Shown here: positions 60,735-64,000 of the stretch, piece after piece | Position numbering within the stretch: position 1 is the stretch's first letter | How the letters are laid out: each line of letters starts with the position of its first letter | Assembly (NCBI RefSeq): GCF_000730165.1 | Contig: NZ_CP022112.1 | Coordinates: 970,001-1,034,000 of the forward strand | DNA: 64,000 nucleotides | DNA from: Nitrospirillum viridazoti CBAmc | GTDB lineage: Bacteria; Pseudomonadota; Alphaproteobacteria; Azospirillales; Azospirillaceae | Reading direction: 5' to 3' | Position numbers and translations under genes: made by a program | Notes under the pieces: generated by a model | What the model was told of the DNA's origin: nothing | The model's database searches: none | What the model saw: the letters and a program-made list of their open reading frames with translations, nothing else

Positions 60735-61786
60735 GGCGCCGGCACCGTGGCCAGGACGGCGGCGCACAGGTCGCGGACGATGGTTTCCCGCCGCAGTTCA
60801 TAGATTGGGTCCAGGAAGACGCGGTGGGCCATGGTCTCCGCGAAGACGTCGCGCACATCCTCCGGCACCAGCATGTCGCGCCCCTCCAGCCAGGCGCGCA
60901 CCCGGGCCGCACGCACCAGGAAGGCCAGGCCGCGCGGGCTGGCGCCACCCTGGACCAGGCGGTCCATGTCGATGGCCGGCAGATCAATGCCGGCAGCGGC
61001 GGGCCGGACGATGGCATCCCACAGGCGGGTGACATAGTCCTGCACGGCCGTGCTGGTGTGCACACCCTGCTGAACCTGGATGGCCGCCATCTCCAGCCCG
61101 CGATGATCCAGGACGGGCCCACCGATGCCGTCCAGCAGGCGGTCCACATCGTGGAAACGCGGATCGAAGATCAGCTGGCGCCGCGCCTCGAAATCCGTGG
61201 GCGCCTCCACGGGGATTTCCATGAAGAAGCGGTCACGGGCCGCGGCCGGCAGCTCGAAGGTCTCTTCCTTCTCCACCCGGTTGCGGTCGGCATAGACCTG
61301 CAGGAAGGGAAATTGGTAGGTGCGCTTGAAGGCGGTGACCGACCGTTCCGCCATCAGGCGCAGCAGCAGGGCGTGTACCTGCGGCCGGGCGCGGTTGATC
61401 TCATTGAAGAAGAAGATGGACAGGCTGTCGGCCTGGGCCAGCAGGCTCGACGGCTCCACCCTCGGGCGACCGTCCTCATTGATGAAGGTGTGATAGAGCA
61501 GGTCGGCGGGCATCATGTCCACCGTACCTTCCATCCGCTCATAGGCCCCGCCCAGCGCGCGGCCGAAGGCCCGCAGCAGGGTGGTCTTGCCGACACCGAC
61601 ATCGCCCACCAGCAGAACGTGTCCGCGCGCGAAGATGGAGATGGTGATCAGCCGGATGGCCCGCGCCTGCCCCACCACCACTTGGCCGACGGCAGTCTCC
61701 AGGGCGTTGGCCGCTGTCCGCAGGTCGTTCAACGCCGCGCCATTGGATGTGAAATCTTTCATGGACGCCGTTTCAGTGAAGGCCAT
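60731..61786 (-). CDS. mxaR: MxaR, MoxR-type AAA+ ATPase
   Basis: I chose the ATG at 61786 (351 residues); ATGs at 61852 and 61762 are alternatives. Walker A is GDVGVGKTTL at 61-70, Walker B SIFFFNEINRARPQ near 120-133, followed by the MoxR-type sensor-1 and Arg segments (DRFFMEIPVEAPTDFEAR). The C-terminal lid is ASPRGLAFLVRAARVRAWLE, then VPEDVRDVFAETMAHRVFL. MoxR ATPases act as chaperones for VWA proteins, here MxaC and MxaL. A hairpin lies in the gap to mxaI. Confidence 0.88.
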   Translation of the reverse strand: MAFTETASMKDFTSNGAALNDLRTAANALETAVGQVVVGQARAIRLITISIFARGHVLLVGDVGVGKTTLLRAFGRALGGAYERMEGTVDMMPADLLYHTFINEDGRPRVEPSSLLAQADSLSIFFFNEINRARPQVHALLLRLMAERSVTAFKRTYQFPFLQVYADRNRVEKEETFELPAAARDRFFMEIPVEAPTDFEARRQLIFDPRFHDVDRLLDGIGGPVLDHRGLEMAAIQVQQGVHTSTAVQDYVTRLWDAIVRPAAAGIDLPAIDMDRLVQGGASPRGLAFLVRAARVRAWLEGRDMLVPEDVRDVFAETMAHRVFLDPIYELRRETIVRDLCAAVLATVPAP

Positions 61787-61829
61787 CAGGCCAAGGACCT
61801 CGCCAATAAAGTTCCGGACGGGAAAGGTC

Positions 61830-61859
61830 GGCCCGGGTGGATGAACCGCCACCCGGGCC
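61830..61859 (-). terminator. Strong hairpin between mxaI and mxaR
   Basis: A perfect 11-base inverted repeat (61830-61840 with 61849-61859, GGCCCGGGTGG type) has an 8-base loop in the 136-base gap between the MDH structural genes and mxaR. On the transcribed strand only a weak T-stretch follows. It is probably a partial terminator or processing site that lowers expression of the maturation genes. Confidence 0.5.
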
Positions 61860-61922
61860 GCCGCGATGCGGATAGTCCCAGGGTAAAAAATCGGTACTCA
61901 GATGAAACAAGCAGCGACAGGT

Positions 61923-62213
61923 TCAGTCGTTCGGGATCTTGTCCACGTCGTAGATGAACTTGCCGGTCTTCTTGAAGTACGCGACACGCTTGGCGTTCCG
62001 CGCCTCCATCTCCCGTTCGGAAGTGTCCTGCTTGGCCAATTCCTTGGGGTCATGCTTGGGGTCGTACTTGGAGCCCGCGATCACGGCGGGGAAGCCGGGC
62101 TTCGGCTCCCAGCAATTGCCGGGCTCCTTGCAATGGGTGCCGTCGTAGGCGAAGGCCGGGGCGGCGAGCCCCAGACCCGCAACCACCGCCAACACCGCGA
62201 CAGTACTTTTCAT
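61923..62213 (-). CDS. mxaI: Methanol dehydrogenase small (beta) subunit MxaI
   Basis: This 96-residue protein has a signal peptide ending AFA (cleavage before YDGTHC). The mature part reads YDGTHCKEPGNCWEPKPGFP, then IAGSKYDPKHDPKELAKQDT, then KRVAYFKKTGKFIYDVDK. The CK-PGNCWEPK motif and Lys-rich tail are diagnostic of MxaI. It wraps around MxaF in the alpha2-beta2 enzyme. Its presence marks a true calcium MxaFI system rather than XoxF, which has no small subunit. Confidence 0.95.
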   Translation of the reverse strand: MKSTVAVLAVVAGLGLAAPAFAYDGTHCKEPGNCWEPKPGFPAVIAGSKYDPKHDPKELAKQDTSEREMEARNAKRVAYFKKTGKFIYDVDKIPND

Positions 62214-62246
62214 GGTTTCCTCCGTTAATCGTGGACCAAAACAGCG

Positions 62247-62852
62247 TCAGCGGACCTGCGTCCTGTCCGCCGCGCACATTCCCGGCGCGTCTTCCGGGAA
62301 TTTCTCGCCGACCTTGAAAGGCCGGAAACTCTTCTTCTGGGCATCGGTCAGCCAGGGCGCGTGCTTCACGTCATCCTTGTAGAGGTGGCGGACCCAGGCC
62401 ATGACCTTCAGGATCTCATCCAGCGTCAGGTCGTAATGCGGGCCCATCTGCGCCCGGGCGCCGCCGAAGATGGTCTCGAACAGGCCCTGGTCCGTCTCGT
62501 TCTTGGGATAGGTCCAGTAGTCGTCATTGAGACCGGGGCCGATCTTGCCCTCGCCCACATGGCCGTGGCAGCCGGAGCACGACTCCAGGTAGATGATCTC
62601 CCCCTTCTTCAGGCAGCTTTTGTCCTCCAGGTAGGGGTCGACGCCGGTCTGGAAAAACTTCTTCACGCCCGGCGTGTCGCGCCCTTCCTCCTGCGCCATG
62701 GACAGGTCCAACGGTTCGCCCGTATCGGTGTTGCGCAGGTCCAGGCTGGTGGTCGGAAGGCCGGCGGCGGCGCGGGCGCTGGTCCACCAGGCGCCCCCGG
62801 CCGCCACGCCGGTACAGGTGAGCAGGGTCAGGCCGACGAACAACTTCTTCAT
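62247..62852 (-). CDS. mxaG: Cytochrome cL, electron acceptor of methanol dehydrogenase
   Basis: This 201-residue protein has a signal peptide ending ARA near 29. The single c-type haem motif CSGCH is at 92-96. Features typical of MxaG cytochrome cL follow: [20 protein letters not shown], then [20 protein letters not shown] with a likely Met ligand, then [11 protein letters not shown]. Periplasmic; it takes electrons from MxaFI and passes them to the terminal chain. It lies between mxaJ and mxaI. Confidence 0.93.
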   Translation of the reverse strand: MKKLFVGLTLLTCTGVAAGGAWWTSARAAAGLPTTSLDLRNTDTGEPLDLSMAQEEGRDTPGVKKFFQTGVDPYLEDKSCLKKGEIIYLESCSGCHGHVGEGKIGPGLNDDYWTYPKNETDQGLFETIFGGARAQMGPHYDLTLDEILKVMAWVRHLYKDDVKHAPWLTDAQKKSFRPFKVGEKFPEDAPGMCAADRTQVR

Positions 62853-62906
62853 GACGCATCCCGATTTCAGTGACTGCGATACCTTGTCGGTTCGGGGACC
62901 CCGCGC

Positions 62907-63779
62907 TCAGTTGGCGACCTGGACCAGCGGTATCCCTTCTTCCTCCAGGATGGCGGTGATCTGGGGCCGGGCCTTGACCAGGGCGGCGTTCAGCGCGGCC
63001 TGCAGGCCGGTGTCGCCCAAGCGGACGCCCATGGACTGGTCGTAGTACTGGGGCAGCGCCTGCCCGTCGCTCCGCTTGGCGTCATCCTTCACCGGCGTCA
63101 GTTGCAGGCCGGGATCAGCCTTGACGTAGCGGGCGATGCTGGGCGCGAAGGCCACGGCCAGGTCGGCGCCACCAGCGCGCACCTCCCCCACCATCTTCTC
63201 GGGCGGGATCTGCACGTATTCGTTCCGGGGAGAGCGGAAACCCACCAATGAGTAGAGGTAGGCCATGTTGTCGTTGTAGCGGTCGACCTGCTTCAGCATC
63301 ACCTCGCTGGGGGAGCCAAACTCCACCACGATGTGGCCGACCTTGCGGATGGCCGGATCGTTCCAGGACTGCACGTCCAGGTGCCGGTCCTTGCGGGTGA
63401 CGAAGACGTAGCCGGTGCGGTAGTAGGGCGCCGTGGTCAGGACGCGGGGGTCGTTGGCGTCCATACCGACGATGACGTCGCACTTCTTCTTGTCCAGCCA
63501 GTCGCGCACCGCGTAGATGCCCGGCTTGTCGGAATAGACGAAGACCGGCTGGCGGCCCATGGCGCTGGCCACGGCCATGGCGATCCTGTTCTCGAAGCCG
63601 GAATTGTCCTGCGCGGAGTACGGCAGTTCCTTGGCGGCGGCGCAGATGCGCAAGGCCGGCAGCGGGGCGTCGCCGGACACGGCGGGGCCGGCGGCGGCCA
63701 AACCCGAAGCGGGAAGCAGGGCGCCGGCGGCTATGGCGCCGGAAACGATGGCGGCGCGGATGGTCACGGATTTCGGCAT
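62907..63779 (-). CDS. mxaJ: MxaJ, periplasmic binding-protein-like factor of methanol oxidation
   Basis: The ATG at 63779 gives 290 residues with a signal peptide ending LAAAG near 30. The rest is an SBP_bac_3 fold: LRICAAAKELPYSAQDNSGF, then FVYSDKPGIYAVRDWLDKKK, then CDVIVGMDANDPRVLTTAPY, then YYDQSMGVRLGDTGLQAALN. MxaJ binds MDH and is thought to help its folding or assembly. A GC-rich hairpin lies between it and mxaF. No strong ribosome site was seen, so an upstream start in the frame to 63812 is possible. Confidence 0.9.
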   Translation of the reverse strand: MPKSVTIRAAIVSGAIAAGALLPASGLAAAGPAVSGDAPLPALRICAAAKELPYSAQDNSGFENRIAMAVASAMGRQPVFVYSDKPGIYAVRDWLDKKKCDVIVGMDANDPRVLTTAPYYRTGYVFVTRKDRHLDVQSWNDPAIRKVGHIVVEFGSPSEVMLKQVDRYNDNMAYLYSLVGFRSPRNEYVQIPPEKMVGEVRAGGADLAVAFAPSIARYVKADPGLQLTPVKDDAKRSDGQALPQYYDQSMGVRLGDTGLQAALNAALVKARPQITAILEEEGIPLVQVAN

Positions 63780-63850
63780 GGATATCACCAACGCTGCTGA
63801 TGTCGGGGCCAAATGGGAGCGGGGCTGGGAGCGGGGCGGTCGCCTCCCCG

Positions 63851-63888
63851 GCCGGCCGCCATCCTTTGGGGGAAAGGTGGCGGCCGGC
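63851..63888 (-). promoter_or_regulatory. Long GC-rich hairpin between mxaF and mxaJ
   Basis: A nearly perfect 16-bp inverted repeat (63851-63867 with 63873-63888; one bulged base) has a 5-base loop (GGGGG). It is in the short mxaF-mxaJ gap. No T-run follows on the transcribed strand, so it is more likely a processing or stability element that keeps mxaF mRNA far above downstream genes than a simple terminator. Confidence 0.55.
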
Positions 63889-63908
63889 GCGGGAAGGTTG
63901 GGCGGGGA

Positions 63909-64000
63909 CTACTTCCCGCCCTGGTATTCACCCACGTTCACGTCGTCGTAGGGGCTCTTGCCGTTCAGCGAGAAGACCATGACGCCACCACCCATCTGGG
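63909..64000 (-). CDS. mxaF: Methanol dehydrogenase large subunit MxaF, C-terminal end (partial)
   Basis: Reading from the window edge on the minus strand gives QMGGGVMVFSLNGKSPYDDV, then NVGEYQGGK and TAG at 63911-63909. A short C-terminal tail after the last propeller strand is expected for PQQ-dependent methanol dehydrogenase. The gene directly precedes mxaJ-G-I-R, the invariant mxa order. PQQ and calcium residues lie outside the window. Confidence 0.85.
   Translation of the reverse strand, partial: QMGGGVMVFSLNGKSPYDDVNVGEYQGGK

Overview
The window is GC-rich, with dense, tightly overlapping operons, a calcium-type methanol dehydrogenase (mxa) cluster, a complete type II secretion operon and many insertion sequences. 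This fits a methylotrophic alphaproteobacterium, perhaps Rhodospirillales/Azospirillaceae. That placement is inference from gene content, not from a phylogenetic marker.

Layout. 1-5 kb is the edge of an integrated element: the tail of a tyrosine recombinase, a LysR regulator, two small XRE regulators, a soluble FtsH-like AAA+/zinc protease and an HNH-type protein. 5.2-12.5 kb holds two small envelope proteins and a copper/silver RND efflux operon (cusCBA), preceded by a small Cys/His/Met-containing exported protein. 12.5-24.7 kb is a mobile-element graveyard. It contains an intact IS701 element with CTAG duplications, a MobV-type relaxase followed by an array of small hairpins, IS630 pieces, an IS3 element that truncates an IS110 transposase, an IS5 relic, and an IS66 element carrying a UPF0149/SEC-C passenger gene. 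Small secreted-protein genes with lower GC sit among these.

24.8-35.2 kb is the most unusual part. It encodes a 2200-residue exported Rhs/YD-repeat protein with a transglutaminase-like N-terminal domain and a variable C-terminal domain carrying a His-Gly/Ala-Cys signature like that of clan CD cysteine peptidases. A periplasmic Sel1-repeat gene follows 10 nt downstream. Nearby are a divergent miniature YD-repeat gene and several members of a family of about 120-residue secreted two-cysteine proteins; five are seen in the window. Next to this, 35.3-45.1 kb carries a type II secretion operon in the order E-F-G-H-I-J-L-M-C-D-K on the minus strand. Substrate and machine may be linked, but that is inference.

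45.4-52.2 kb is a second accessory patch: a single-gene IS66-type element inserted in an IS5 element, a TetR/SDR pair with two clear inverted-repeat operators, an AraC regulator, a second SDR, and an IS630 tail. 52.2-64 kb is the mxa cluster on the minus strand: the end of mxaF, then J-G-I-R-S-A-C-K-L-D, a beta-propeller protein, a lipoprotein, a sensor kinase and a NarL-type response regulator (the mxaB position). Together these encode methanol dehydrogenase, its cytochrome cL electron acceptor, the calcium/PQQ maturation factors and a two-component regulator. Hairpins in the mxaF-mxaJ and mxaI-mxaR gaps probably set the stoichiometry.
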